A DNA stretch of 64,000 nucleotides from contig NC_080166.1 of NCBI RefSeq assembly GCF_950295315.1, positions 97,221,141 to 97,285,140 on the forward strand. Reading direction: 5' to 3'. The translations under genes and the position numbers were made by a program. This document shows, one piece after another, positions 11,801-22,718 of the stretch; the first letter of the stretch is position 1, and every line of letters starts with the position of its first letter. The DNA is from Erinaceus europaeus (Eukaryota > Chordata > Mammalia > Eulipotyphla > Erinaceidae). The notes beneath the pieces are model-generated. The model saw nothing but the letters and a program-made list of their open reading frames with translations. It ran no database searches and was not told the DNA's origin.

Positions 11801-13870
11801 TGCATTTGGTGAGTTAGGGGAGTCCTCTCCTCCCTTCAGCAGTCTTTTTGTTGGTAAAGCAGACTGAGGTAGAACCTCAACTGGTAAACTGCTAGACTAT
11901 TACCAGACTCTCAGTCTCTCCTTAGGCTCTTCCCTGTCCACGAAGCACATGTGTTCTGCCTGCTTGTTTCTTTAATCTTTTGTTGTCTCAATTTTGACAA
12001 AGACAGGAGGCACAAAGTTATGGTAAGTCAACTCACCAAATAGCATGATCAAATGTAAATCCATAATGTAAGTGTAACCCAGAAAACTGAGATAGTCAAT
12101 CATGCCAACTGTTAAATTTTTGAGATACAATGTGTTTTTTAGCTAGAGAATATTGTAAAGCTGAAAAATATCAATATAGACTGAACCAATTAACATTATT
12201 CAAACTCTAACTGCTATTAGTTCCAACAGCCTTCTCGTCACAGGTAATGAGTGCAGAAAAGGAGACAGAAACTCCATTATAGTTTTTATAGAATGCAGAA
12301 AACTGAATAGGGAAGGAAGAAAAAAATAAAACCAACAGGTATATTCAAGTAATAAAAATTGGAACTACTTTATTTACCAAGTCTATCTGCTTTGGATCTA
12401 GTTTTTAAACAAAGCAGGTGTAGCCCACAGCATATGCAAACCAAGAGTGACTTAAAGCTCCTACTTGCTCAGCTTGCAAAGATTCAGCACACAATGAAGG
12501 TGATTCACTCTGCTTAAGGGAAATGGAATGACCTGTCGATATTACAGCCACCAGATTATCCACCAGGTGTAGGAAATTGGGTTATTGGCTACAAATGCAA
12601 ATACCCAGAGGAGAATCTGCTTTCTTATTTCATTCCGTTAGCTGAGAAAACTTCAGATTTGGAGTTGCCACTCAGAAACCTGTTTAGAGGATTCATCAAA
12701 TTCTCTTAATGCTGCTTCCTGCAGCAGCCCAGTGACCCTGATCTCATGCACAAACTTGGTTCTATATAATAATCAGAAACACATTTCATCTTTGCACCTG
12801 TATCCATCTCCCAACAAGTCAATTCCATGTACTGGTCTCAACACGATTACATTATTGACATTTCTCAGCTGAAAGGCCCTGCAAATACCATCCAATTTTC
12901 TAGCTCTTTCTGAAAAGATCAAAAGATACACCTTGCATAGTAGACAAGAATTTACACTGATGGCTTTCCTTTGTCTTGAATACCAATGCTGCAGGTAGTG
13001 TTTGCCTGGAGCTAACAGGTAAGTCTCTATGATAACTAACAACAGTCAGTCAACTAGAATGACTTACTGGACCTAAAATATGCTTGTGCTAGTGAATGAC
13101 TTTTCAGCTTGAACAACTTTGAGGCAATGATCTTCACGGCCTCCTAATTAGGGAAGTTAGCAACCAAATAAGAAACCATGCCCTTGGAAATTCAATGTAT
13201 GTCATGCCTGAAAAGAAAGTGGATTCTGCACTGGATTGTGGCTCACACTCATGGGAGAATCTGCTACTAGAAAGACCAAGACTAGAGTTGTTTTCAACAA
13301 GCAAGGGGTCATGGTACAAAATCTGTTCAAAGAAATTACTTGAACTCTGGTTCCACTGAAGACCAAAGTGCATTCTATTTGATGGTATTTTGCTGCAGTT
13401 TCCTTTAATGGGCTAAAAGATTAATTGTAAAAATCCATCGGTAAAGGAAGGTAGAGATTTTGTTTTTCTGAGTATTACTTATTATACTGCAACAAGGAAA
13501 CATCAAATCTCCTTCCTGTAATGCTACTCTCACCATCAAGTTCAAGTTTATATCTGTAGCAATTTTCTACCTATGCATGCTTCAGGTGCAGCATGCACAT
13601 AACCACCCCAACCCCAAATCCACTTATCCTCACAGTATCTCTATTAATATGCAAGATCCCACCACACTTACCATTCCCATAGTCCCAGAATCCTTTTCTT
13701 TAGTTGACACCAAGCCCAATTACCAACCAACAAACACTTCCCAATCTTATTCTGAGATCCCAGCTTTTCTCTCAGTAATATTTCCCTTGTCTACTTTGAT
13801 TTTGTGCTTTTTTTTTATTTTCCTCCTCCAAAACACCTCCAGAACCATCCCTGCCATTGCCTCTAACAGA
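11801..13870. other. Single-copy DNA, no gene recognised
   Basis: I saw no repeat head, tail or exon. Minus-strand frames at 12773-13042 and 13134-13373 have no recognisable domain and no signs of codon bias. Confidence 0.45.
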
Positions 13871-13879
13871 CTGAACTGT

Positions 13880-14050
13880 TACCTTGTTACTGAACAAATG
13901 CCTTTCTTGCTTTCCAACCCTCACATCAGACTCTATTCTATAAACTGTTGTATATGTTCCATGTTAAAACATAGAGTTACAACACTTCTCTGCTCACAGG
14001 CCTTCAAAACTTCCCAATTTCTGTGGAGTTAAGAAATGTTGCCTTTGAAA
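13880..14050 (+). mobile_element. Possible L2 LINE relic
   Basis: The stretch 'acttctctgctcacaggcc' and 'ttcaaaacttcccaatttctgtg', followed by a 'gagttaagaaa' block, resembles the L2 3' end layout (ctgctcaaaacccttcaatggctcc, then an aaagtccaaac block). It is weak, with no second copy for support. The 151-residue frame 13577-14032 overlaps it and is not convincing as a gene. Confidence 0.35.
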
Positions 14051-14116
14051 TAACATCCAGAACCAGTAAGACAGCTCATTTGGCAAGGTGTTCCATCATG
14101 AAAATAACTCAGGTTC

Positions 14117-14596
14117 GAGGAGGCGGAGCCAAGATGAGGACTGAGAAGGAGCTACTGGCCTGAGTCCTCCCCCCCCACCCACCCCCACCCTGACAATAAC
14201 TCCTGGAAACGCCCCCTGGTTCCAGATGCCATCAGGATACTGGCCAGGCTTCCCTGGACTGAAGACCCCACCAATGTGTCTTGGAGTTCTGCTTCCCCAG
14301 AGACCCACCCTACTAGGGAAAGAGAGAGGCAGACTGGAAGTATGGATCGACCAGTCAATGCCCATGTTCAGCAGGGAAGCAATTGCAGAAGCCAGACCTC
14401 CCACCTTCTGCAACCCACAACAACCCTGGGTCCATGCTCCCAGAGGGATAGAGAATGGGAAGGCTATTGGGGAGGGGATGGGATATGGAGATTGGGTGGC
14501 GGGAATTGTGTGGAGTTGTACCCCCCATCCTATGATTTTGTTAATGTCTCCTCTCTTAAATAAATAATAATTAAAAAAAAGAAAAGGAAAGAAAAG
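14117..14596 (+). mobile_element. Spliced, retroposed L1 (5' end joined to 3' UTR; SpIRE-like)
   Basis: 14117-14218 reads gaggaggcggagccaagatg and onward, like the very 5' end of a mammalian L1, where human L1 has ggaggagccaagatgg with a YY1 site. It then jumps at 14219 into the L1 3' UTR (gttccagatgcc) and runs to an A-rich tail. In the other L1 copies the base just before this point is the AG of a pyrimidine-rich splice acceptor (160-161, 5973-5974, 23701-23702). The direct repeat aactcaggttc at 14106-14116 and 14597-14607 is a clean target duplication. This shows it was inserted as one RNA copy, with ORF1, ORF2 and most of the 3' UTR already removed. It encodes nothing and must have used L1 enzymes supplied by another copy. 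Confidence 0.85.
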
Positions 14597-14667
14597 AACT
14601 CAGGTTCCTCACCCATACTGGGGGAACCTTCAGTGTTGTGGTGTGTCTCCACTTCTTCCTACCTCAT

Positions 14668-14720
14668 CCTTCCATCCATCCTTCCATCTATCCATCCATC
14701 CATCCATCCATCCATGTATC
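14668..14720. repeat. (CCAT)n microsatellite
   Basis: Tetranucleotide CATC repeats with a few changes, grown within the CT-rich body of the surrounding type D SINE. Confidence 0.9.
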
Positions 14721-14790
14721 TATCTAAAAAAAATCAGTCCAAAGCACTGAAACTCCAGTTAACAGCAAAAATAAAAGTAAAGAAATAAAT

Positions 14791-15655
14791 AAATAGTATC
14801 CTTCTCTGCCTATCCAAATGCTAATCACATCTGCTGATCTGTTGTCAGTTCATTTGCTCACCTGAAATAACCATCTAGATGTTCACCTTACTATCCTTTA
14901 TCTCCAAAATTACTTTACCCTTTATCTCAAAACCGAAAATTACTCCTTCCATTAAAATGACTTCGGATTTGTCCAGGCAAACATAGCTGCCTCCTACTGA
15001 GACTACTATCACTGTGCACATCACACCCTCTACTATGGACCCCTTACTCTCTTATCTTAATGGGGTAAGTCCACACATACCTTTACTTTCTAAACAATCA
15101 TAAATATGTCCACTGGAAGGATTTCTAGTCCCTTTTAACTGCTTCTAGCTTGAGAAAATATAGGCATGCATGTCCATTCAAATTATAGAGAATGAAAAAG
15201 GGGGGGGGTACTACTAAGTATCATAATGTGGTTGCTTTTCTTTTTGAAGGGAAAGAATTGCCTCCACTAACTGTAATCAACCTGCGGCCCAGGAAGAACA
15301 CATTCTGGTAGCTCCTGTGGCATCCACAAATTTGGAACAAAGGAGCTTTGTCAAGAATTAGACTTTTGGCTAAATTTAATGCAACTGTTTTGATTATTTT
15401 TTTAACTGCTAAATCCAGAGAGGGGTAAGCCGTTGCTTGAATTTTTCTTTCCTGAAAGATTCTTCCTAGTTTTTTTTTCCTAAGGCTGCTCTCTCTCAGA
15501 CCCCCTTGCTCTTCAATTTTCAAACACACACCTTCGCATTACTGGTCAGAGAAATGCCAGAGTAGACTTGTTCACAAACAGAATGTCTCTCTGCGCTTTA
15601 TTCTAAACCATTCTCAGTTATTTAGCAGAGTCCAGATTGAGATTTCCCCATTTTT
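14791..15655. other. Single-copy DNA, no gene recognised
   Basis: No repeat was recognised. A minus-strand frame of 102 codons at 15221-15529 has no recognisable domain. A G9 run is at 15200. Confidence 0.45.
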
Positions 15656-15657
15656 TA

Positions 15658-15853
15658 AATTATCTTTATTTATTTATTGAATAGAGGCAGCCAGAAATTG
15701 AAAGGGAAGGGAGTGATAGAGAGGGAGAGACACCCACAACACTGCTTTACCACTTGCAAAGCTTTCATCCTGCAGATGGGGACTGAGGTCTTGAACCTGG
15801 GTATTTGAGCATTGTAACATGTACACTCAACCAGGTGCACCACCACCTGGTCT
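15658..15853 (-). mobile_element. Type A SINE, minus strand
   Basis: Reverse complement of the type A form: tail 'ctttatttatttattgaata' at left, the gcagatggggact stretch in the middle, and the 'ccaggtgcaccaccacctgg' head at 15830-15853. It lies against the T-rich tail of the type C SINE to its right. Confidence 0.9.
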
Positions 15854-15879
15854 TTTTTTTTTCTTTTCTTTTCTTTTAT

Positions 15880-16000
15880 TTTTAACCAGAGCACTGATCA
15901 ATCAGCTCTGTCTTATAGTGGTGGTACAGGGGACTGAAGCTGGAACTTTGCAGCCTCAGGTATGAGAGTCTCTTTGCATAACTATATGTATCTACCCCCA
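15880..16000 (-). mobile_element. Type C SINE, minus strand
   Basis: Carries 'accagagcactgatcaat', 'ggtggtacaggggactgaa' and 'cctcaggtatgagagtctc', the mirror of the type C copies at 37331 and 40466. Its T-rich left end (15854-15879) is the A tail. Confidence 0.85.
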
Positions 16001-16004
16001 CCCT

Positions 16005-17595
16005 GTTTCTTATTTTAAATCCCATTGACAAAAGCAATTCTGATTTGACTTGCCTTAAACTATATGAAACTGATCAGTATAGACAAAGTTCAAGGACCCC
16101 TTAGTTACTAGCTACTAGTGTCCCCATATAATCACAGCAACCAAATGATTCTGACCTAGGAACATGGGCTGGGATTTCTGGGAAGTGAAATAATGGCCAA
16201 AGCAAATATGCCTGTAATAAAGAGTTGGCTGATGAGTCCTGTTTCTTGGCTCTTGCCTGGAAAAACAGATGAAGTGGATGTGATTTGCCAAATCAGTTCC
16301 TGGGAGGGCACCAAGAGTTCCACTCATTTCTCCTGTGATGATCTTTCAAGAAATGCACATTTGTGACTAACAGCTATTATCTGCTAATATATTCTTTCTC
16401 AGTGAAGATGCAAATGAGCATTGTCAAGAGACAGATGAGAAACGACTGTGAGAAAAGGGAGGATAGTGAATATTTACAATCAAACAGCAAAGAGGGAATG
16501 CTGAAGGAGTGAAATTGGCAGGGGACATTAAACATAATAGCAGAGATCTCCACCTACGTTACCTATAGCACTTAGGTGAGTAATCATGTGCAAAACACCA
16601 TATGACCCACAGCCTAACGTGCTAAAGAATCACATAAATCTGGGAGTCCTAAAAATGCCAAGTAATATACTCACATAAAACAAGTGGTTGTTCATTTATA
16701 CAGTGGCTTATTTTTTTTTAAACACCTTCTGAATGGCAGGCACTGTTCAGAGTGTAATGAGGGAAAGCAAAATGAGCAAAGCAATCAGTTCATGAGAGGT
16801 TCATAAATTCTCAGATGCTGTCTACACTTGGTGATATAAAAGCAAGGTCCCTGATATTATCCTAATAAGAATTATCATTAGTGTCCAGTTTGGGATGTTC
16901 CTCTTCTCCCTGAATCCCAATGCTATGTTAGAACCTTAACCCTTGAATTCACTCTTCTCTAGATATTCATTCATTGAGTAATTTCATACAGTCCTATAGC
17001 TTTATATACCATAATAATTATAAAGGCTTCTAAAATTAGAACTTCAACATTTACTCATCAGACATGTATAATCAATCAGTTCTTCCCTTGCAGGGATATG
17101 TTAAGGTATCTCAAGCCTGGTTCTTCATTTCTAATTCCTCCAAGAAATCTCTGCTATTCTGTTCTCTTGTTCACAATAAATTCAAAATGGCAGGCACTGT
17201 TCAGAGTGGCTGCCTTCATTAATCTCTTTCTTAGCTCATACTCACATCCAAAACATCAATTAATCATAGCTGTACAAACAATCCAGTATCTCACCATTAG
17301 GTAACAGCTTAGCCTGAAGGACCCTATTCCAAGTCACCTTGCTTCTTACATAAATCATCACTTCAAACTTGCAAATCTGTCCAAGTCACTCAAGGATGTG
17401 CTGAGGTAACTCTAGGATGAGATTTGGAAAGACTATGTTCCTAAGAAGGTCTCTGGTGATGCTAATATTGAGGAGCCTAGATAGCATGCTCAGAAGGAGC
17501 AAAGAGGCCTCCTGTCTTTCAATTCTGTCTCTAACATAGTCTACTCATCACCATAGTCTACTCGTCACACAATAACAGACCCATCCTATTTATGA
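16005..17595. other. Mostly single-copy DNA with a 23-bp direct repeat
   Basis: A 23-bp perfect direct repeat (aatggcaggcactgttcaga and 3 more) occurs at 16732-16754 and 17186-17208. The motif recalls the 'ccaggcactgttctaag' core of MIR elements, but the surrounding bases do not otherwise align. No gene was recognised. Confidence 0.5.
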
Positions 17596-17599
17596 TATC

Positions 17600-17890
17600 A
17601 GTCTGCTTAAGATCCTCTTCTTTTCAAACTCACTGGAAGCTTCTTATATCACTTAGAATAAAATCCAAAGACCTTCATCAAATCTTCAAGGGAATTCAAG
17701 ATCTGGCACTTCTTTATCTCTATGAATTCATTCTCTCCTATTCTTTTCCTCCCTCCAACAAAGACATTTACCTCACTTGTTGATTTTCAAAACCACCAAG
17801 TTTGCTTCTACCACCTCAGCCCATTGGAACATCATGGCTCCCAGTCTCAGAATGTTCTTTTCCCAGAATCTCTGCATGGAAAGTTCAATC
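17600..17890 (+). mobile_element. L2 LINE 3'-end relic
   Basis: The order 'tcactggaagcttcttatat', 'agaataaaatccaaagacct', 'caagatctggcacttcttta', then 'tctcagaatgttcttttccc' and 'agaatctctgcatgg' follows the known L2 3' end (ggctccccattgcc, aggataaagtccaaac, acgatctggcccctg, ctggaatgctcttccc). It is an ancient, dead element shared by mammals. Confidence 0.65.
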
Positions 17891-17894
17891 TATT

Positions 17895-18005
17895 TTTTTA
17901 AGATAGAATTATCTTATTTATTACATATGAAAGACAGCATTTCATGTGAAATAGAAGAAAAAGAGAGAGAGGGACCAGAGTAGCACTCTGGTATACAGCA
18001 CCTCT
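17895..18005 (-). mobile_element. Possible type E SINE, minus strand
   Basis: A T-rich start, a GA-rich middle and 'gaccagagtagcactctggt' resemble the 3' half of a type E SINE read backwards. The head is not recognisable. Confidence 0.35.
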
Positions 18006-18099
18006 TTGAATAAACATGATACTGTCTCCACAGCCCCACAAAATGATTCATATACATATATATATATATGACATTTGTATATATATTTCCATTTTTCTT

Positions 18100-18303
18100 T
18101 TTTAAATTTTATTATCTTTATTTGATAAAGACAGCCAGATATCAAGAGAGAATGGGGAGACAGTGGAAGAGAGAAAGACAACTGAAGTCCTTTTTTCACC
18201 ATATATGAAGCTTTCCCCCTGCAGGTGAGAACCAGGGGCTTGAACTGGGTCATTGTACATGATAACATGTGCATTCAACCAGGCATACCACCACCTGCCC
18301 CCC
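18100..18303 (-). mobile_element. Type A SINE, minus strand
   Basis: The tail is at left (attatctttatttgataaa), with 'agctttccccctgcaggtga' in the middle and 'caggcataccaccacctgcc' as the head at right. An (AT)n patch lies just to its left at 18052-18069. Confidence 0.9.
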
Positions 18304-18309
18304 TCCCCC

Positions 18310-19340
18310 CGCCAAAATGATTCTTCATGACACATTTGCTAGTTATGCTATGAAGCAGAGGCAAAGCTGTGGTATATTCAGGGGTGGGGAAATATAAAAG
18401 TTAGTCCACTGACAACTAACACAATCTCTTGAAACTTTAAATCACAGCTTATTTATTTGAAAAAAATTGTGCTCAATCAATAATTTACAGCCTTAGTCCT
18501 ATGTGGATGTTCTTTTAGCTTGATGATCATGAAGCATGCAATGGGAATATTTATATTTTTAAAATAGTTCTACATAAGTCAATTTGAGATAATAATTTGA
18601 AAGAAAATAAGTGATAAACAAATTACCAAATTATTCACTCTCTTTACTGACCTCCTACTATGTGGGGTCAATATTTCACAATGTGATTCTAATAGATTGT
18701 CCTACAAATACTACTCCGTATGTGGTTGTGATTAATCTTTCATTTTTATTTTACAGCAAAATTCTTGAAATACTAACCACTGAGACCATTGTAATATTCC
18801 TCAGCTTAAATACAATCACTGTGACAAGTAAGATACATTTGTCGTTCTGCTCCTTTGGAAATGCCATTTGCTATTCGTCAGAGAGGCATAACTGAACAGC
18901 ATCGGAATTGACTATAAAGTTTACTGACACTGTTCAATTTTAAGAAATGCTATTTATACCCAGTTCTTCCACCACCAAATATTCCTTTAGTACATATGCC
19001 TATTACTGATTATTTTTTATCATAAAGTCACTAGCCCAATTTTCCAAGATCCAGTTCCATTTATATTCTATTTAAATTACACTAGGAGATAACTAGTGCA
19101 TTTCTGAGTTGGTGCCTGTAAGAAACCCATTAAGTGTGGCTTTGTGTTTTCATCTGAAAAATCAATAAAAGTTACATACTAAACACAATTCACAAACTAG
19201 TGGGGGTGCTTCTCACCTAAGATAGTCATTCATAGTCAACAGGATGAACATAGTTATAAAAGTGAGTTCATAAAGCTCAAATCTGTGAATATATCTCATT
19301 CTTGTTCTCATTAGGGGTACATCTGAAGCAAAATCTTATT
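18310..19340. other. Single-copy AT-rich DNA, no gene recognised
   Basis: No repeat signatures and no exon-like frames were seen. Confidence 0.45.
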
Positions 19341-19344
19341 CATT

Positions 19345-19460
19345 GATGTACAAGAGAACCAGAACACACTCTGGCAAATACAATACTGGGCTTTGAACCC
19401 AGGACCTCATGAATACAAATGAAGCAGTTCACTTGCTGCAGCACCTCCAGAGATATACAC
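19345..19460 (-). mobile_element. Type E SINE, minus strand
   Basis: Contains 'ccagaacacactctggcaaa', 'ctgggctttgaacccaggac' and 'ctcatgaatac', the reverse of the type E B box and head. It is heavily diverged. Confidence 0.6.
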
Positions 19461-19674
19461 CCTTCTTGTAAATAAAGAAGGTTCTACAATGTAGGTCTGA
19501 TTTACTATAGCTTACAGTGAAAAATCTATGACTACAATTCTCAAGTTTATTATCTTTAAAATCATATAGAAATTTAATTAAATATTAAAATTTTCTCTGT
19601 GCATATAAAAGTGTGCTTTAGAAGCTTTGCTCACGCTGGTTTTGTATTACTACTAAGATATATGAGTTTTTATT

Positions 19675-19853
19675 TTTTACTTTTTGTGATCTTTATTGGA
19701 GAGAGATAGCCAGAAAGAGAGAAAAAGAGACATCTATGGCACTGCTTCACTGCTTTCAAAGCCTTCCCTCTACAAGTGGGGACCAGGGGCTATATCTGGG
19801 TCATTGCACATTGTAACATGTGCACTCAATCAGGTGTGCCACTACCTGGCCCC
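19675..19853 (-). mobile_element. Type A SINE, minus strand
   Basis: Tail 'gatctttattggagag' at left; body 'cactgcttcactgctttcaa'; head 'aggtgtgccactacctggcc' at right. It is separated from the next SINE, which points the other way, by only about 27 bp. The two form a near-palindromic pair. Confidence 0.9.
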
Positions 19854-19879
19854 TGAGTTTTTCTTAAAAACAAAATGAA

Positions 19880-20098
19880 TCTGGGGCCAGGTGATGGTGC
19901 ACCTGGTAGAGCGCACATGTTACAGTGCGCAAGGACCCAGGTTTGAGCCCCCAGTCCCCACCTGCAGGGGGAAAGCTTCACAGGTGGTGAAGCAGTGCTG
20001 CAGGTGTCTCTCTGTCTCTCCCCCTCTCTATCACTCACTTCCCTCTCAATTTCTGACTGTCTCTATCCAACAAATAAAGATTAGAAATTAAAAAAAAA
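19880..20098 (+). mobile_element. Type A SINE, well preserved
   Basis: The head 'ggggccaggtgatggtgcac' contains an A-box-like tggtagagcgc and a B-box-like ggtttgagccc, the internal RNA polymerase III promoter parts of a tRNA-derived SINE. The end reads 'ctctatccaacaaataaag' then an A run. It forms an inverted pair with 19675-19853. Confidence 0.93.
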
Positions 20099-20129
20099 TG
20101 AGTCAGTTATATTATAAATTATTACGTTG

Positions 20130-20421
20130 CCTTTAGTCGCTGGGGCTCAGTGGCTGCACTAAGAACTCTCCGCTTTGGGTATAAACTCTGCTCCTGGCAG
20201 TCATTTTTTTAAAAAAAAAATATTTTTTCCATTTTATTCAATAGGACATAGAGAAATCGAAAGCAGAAAGGGAGGAGAGAAGGAAAGAGAAAGACAGACA
20301 CAACCAGCTTTGACGCTCACAAAGCTTCGCCCTACCGGTGGAGGGGGCTCAACCGGATCCTTGAGAGGAGCCTTGTGCTTAGTACTATGTGCACTTAACC
20401 AGTGAACCACTGCCAGGCCCC
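20130..20421 (-). mobile_element. Type B SINE (long form), minus strand
   Basis: Contains 'ctgctcctggcagtcat', a T/A tract, 'cattttattcaataggacat' and the reversed head 'gtgcacttaaccagtgaacc'. The 3' module marks it as the long form. CpG content is higher than in most copies. Confidence 0.85.
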
Positions 20422-20424
20422 CTA

Positions 20425-21090
20425 AACATCACTGGATTCAGTCTATTTTCTCAGTTGTGAAATGGTAGTTAGAACAAATACTATATCATAAGGTAAATGT
20501 TAAAATTAAGAGGGGAAAAAATAAAACCGTAATAACAAAATTCCTCAGAGCACTAGTGAGCATAGTTTTAATACTCATTAGAATGTAACTTAATATCAGA
20601 CATAAATTACATACTTAACTACAGCTACTAAATTTGAGTTACTATTTAACATCATTTTGTATTAGCTTCATTTCAAGTCATCTTTAATTTCTAGCACAAA
20701 AAATATACTTGCAATATATTAGTATAAAGAAGAAAAAGTAAAATAGTATCCAACAAGGAATAATAGTCCTAAGAGAAGGAAAGAGAGAAATCACTCAATT
20801 TGTGACATTCATTTTGGTGTGCAAAGTTAAAATACTGCATTTTCTGTACAACGATGGAGCATCTAATACTACCCTAGGTACTCCTAGAAGATTGACCAAA
20901 AATTATATAACTGTAACTTTTTAAACATGTTCCCTTGAAAATTGTAAATGTTAGCTTATTTGCAGACCAACTGTAAAAGCATAGTCAGTCTGGAAAATTA
21001 GTCATACAGAGATTTTATATTAAATAATCATCTACAATACATTTTCTAAGGTATTACACATGTTCATACTCAATATATTGTATGCTCTGT
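20425..21090. other. Single-copy AT-rich DNA, no gene recognised
   Basis: No repeat or gene signature was seen. Confidence 0.45.
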
Positions 21091-21106
21091 ACAGAGTTAC
21101 ATTATT

Positions 21107-21307
21107 GGGGGCTGGGAGGTGGCAAACTTATTTGAACACACAAGTTACAATGCAGAAGGACCTGAGTTCGAGCCCCAACTCCCCACCTGTAGGAGGAAAG
21201 TTTTGTGAGTGGTGAAGCAGTGTTGTAGGTGTCTGTGTGTCTATCAACCCCTCCCTCTCAATTTCTGGCTGTCTCTATCCAATAAATAAATAAAGTTAAA
21301 AAAAATC
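21107..21307 (+). mobile_element. Type A SINE with target duplication
   Basis: Begins 'gggggctgggaggtggca', has the B box gagttcgagcccc and ends 'ccaataaataaataaag'. Flanked by agttacattattg (21094-21106) and agttacactattg (21308-21320), a 13-bp target duplication with one change. Confidence 0.92.
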
Positions 21308-21406
21308 AGTTACACTATTGAATAATTAAGACTGTCTAGGGTTTGTACCTAAAGCAAAACTGACTCTTCAGAAAATAAGTAGCATTTAAAACAGAACAAG
21401 TTCTTA

Positions 21407-21607
21407 GAGGCGAGGTGGTGGCATACCCAGTTAAGGCCACGGGGTATAATACTCTAGGACCGAGTTCATGCCCTAGACCCGACCTGCACTGGGGAAGCTT
21501 CATGGGTAGTGAGTGAAGCAGTGCTGCAGGTGCCCCATTTTCCCTATCTCTATCTCCTCCTGCCCTCTTGAGTTCTCTCTGCCCAGTAAATAATAAAATT
21601 TAAAAAG
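21407..21607 (+). mobile_element. Type A SINE, diverged
   Basis: Shows 'gcgaggtggtggcataccca', a degenerate B box, 'gtgaagcagtgctgcaggtg' and an 'agtaaataataaaattt' end. Confidence 0.85.
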
Positions 21608-21986
21608 AAAGCCTTCATCTCTTCAAACAAAATAAAAATAATAAAAAATAGAACAGTGTCTTAAAAAATCTCTTCCATACTCTGTTTATTAATAGCAAAA
21701 TTTAATATTTCTATGGGTTGAAAATTATAATATTTTGGGAGTTGGGTGGTAGTGCAGTGGGTTAAGCACACAAGGCACAAAGCACAAGGACCGGCATAAG
21801 GATCCCGGCTTGAGCCCCCGGCTACCCACCTGCAAGGGAGTCACTTCACAAGCAGTGAAGCAGATCTGCAGGTGTCTATCTTTCACTCCCCCTCTCTGTC
21901 TTCCCCTCCTGTCTCCATTTCTCTCTGCCCTATCCAACAACAATGCCATCAATAATATAACTACAACAATAAAACAAGGGCAACAA

Positions 21987-22463
21987 CTCTTTTTGGTTGG
22001 GTGTTATGGAGTCCTTGGGGTATAACCCCAGGAGAGGAATTACTGGATCATATGGAAGGTCCATGTCTAGCCTTCTGAGAGTTTTCCAGACTGCTCTCCA
22101 CAGAGGCTGTACCAATTTACATTCCCAAAAGCAATGTAAAAGGGATCCTCTGTCTCCACATCCTCTCCAGCATTTGTTGCTGCTGTCCTTTTTGATGTAT
22201 GCCATTCTTACAGGAGTGAGGTGGTATCTTAGTGTTGTCTTAATTTGCATTTCTCTGACAATCAGTGACCTAGAGCAGTTTTTCATATGTTTGTTAGCCT
22301 TTTGGATCTCCTCTGAGGTGAATGTTTTGTTCATATCCTCTGCCCATTTTTGGATGGGGTCATTTGCTTTTTTGGTGCTAAGTTTGCTGAGCTCTTTATA
22401 TATTTTGGTGATTAGTTTCTTGTCTGATGTCTGGCATGTGAAGATCTTCTCCCATTCTGAGAG
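21987..22463 (-). pseudogene. L1 ORF2 segment in the inverted part
   Basis: The minus-strand frame reads [16 protein letters not shown], then [58 protein letters not shown] and LGLYPKD. This is the C-terminal region of the L1 ORF2 protein, including its cysteine-rich CWRGCG...HCFWEC block. The frame is open throughout, so this insertion is fairly young. It is cut off at both ends by the inversion and the target site. Confidence 0.92.
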
Positions 22464-22718
22464 GTGTGTACTCCTATGTTCATAGCAGCACAATTCATAA
22501 TAGCTAAAACCTGGAAGCAACCCAGGTGCCCAACAACAGATGAGTGCCTGAGAAAGCTGTGGTATATATACACAATGGAATACTATGCAGCTAACAAGAA
22601 CAACGAACCCACCTTCTCTGACCCATCTTGGACAGAGCTAGAAGGAATTATGTTAAGTGAACTAAGTCAGAAAGATAAAGATGAGTATGGGATGATCCCA
22701 CTCATCAACAGAAGTTGA
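22464..22718 (+). pseudogene. L1 ORF2 C-terminal end
   Basis: Reads [20 protein letters not shown], then [17 protein letters not shown], a [14 protein letters not shown] block and a final stop at 22716-22718. Human L1 ORF2 ends with the same landmarks ([19 protein letters not shown]). There is no true start codon. The frame is the direct continuation of the inverted piece. Confidence 0.92.

Larger units (their letters stand above)
14055..14790 (+). mobile_element. Type D SINE split by the spliced L1 element
   Basis: The head at 14055-14116 (ccagtaagacagctcattt, then aactcaggttc) resumes at 14597 with 'aactcaggttcctcacc', then 'ctgggggaaccttcagtg', a CT/CCAT-rich body and an aaataaataaata tail. 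The break falls in the B-box region, and the aactcaggttc repeated on both sides is the target duplication of the inserted element. Confidence 0.75.

Noticed and set aside
13577..14032. 151-codon plus-strand frame
   Set aside because: It has no recognisable domain, overlaps a probable L2 relic, and a long hydrophobic run (FFFIFLL) comes from a T-rich tract.
19880..19960. tRNA genes suggested by A-box and B-box motifs in many places
   Set aside because: Each is the head of a SINE with a CT-rich body and an A-rich tail. No full cloverleaf with an intact anticodon arm was seen.
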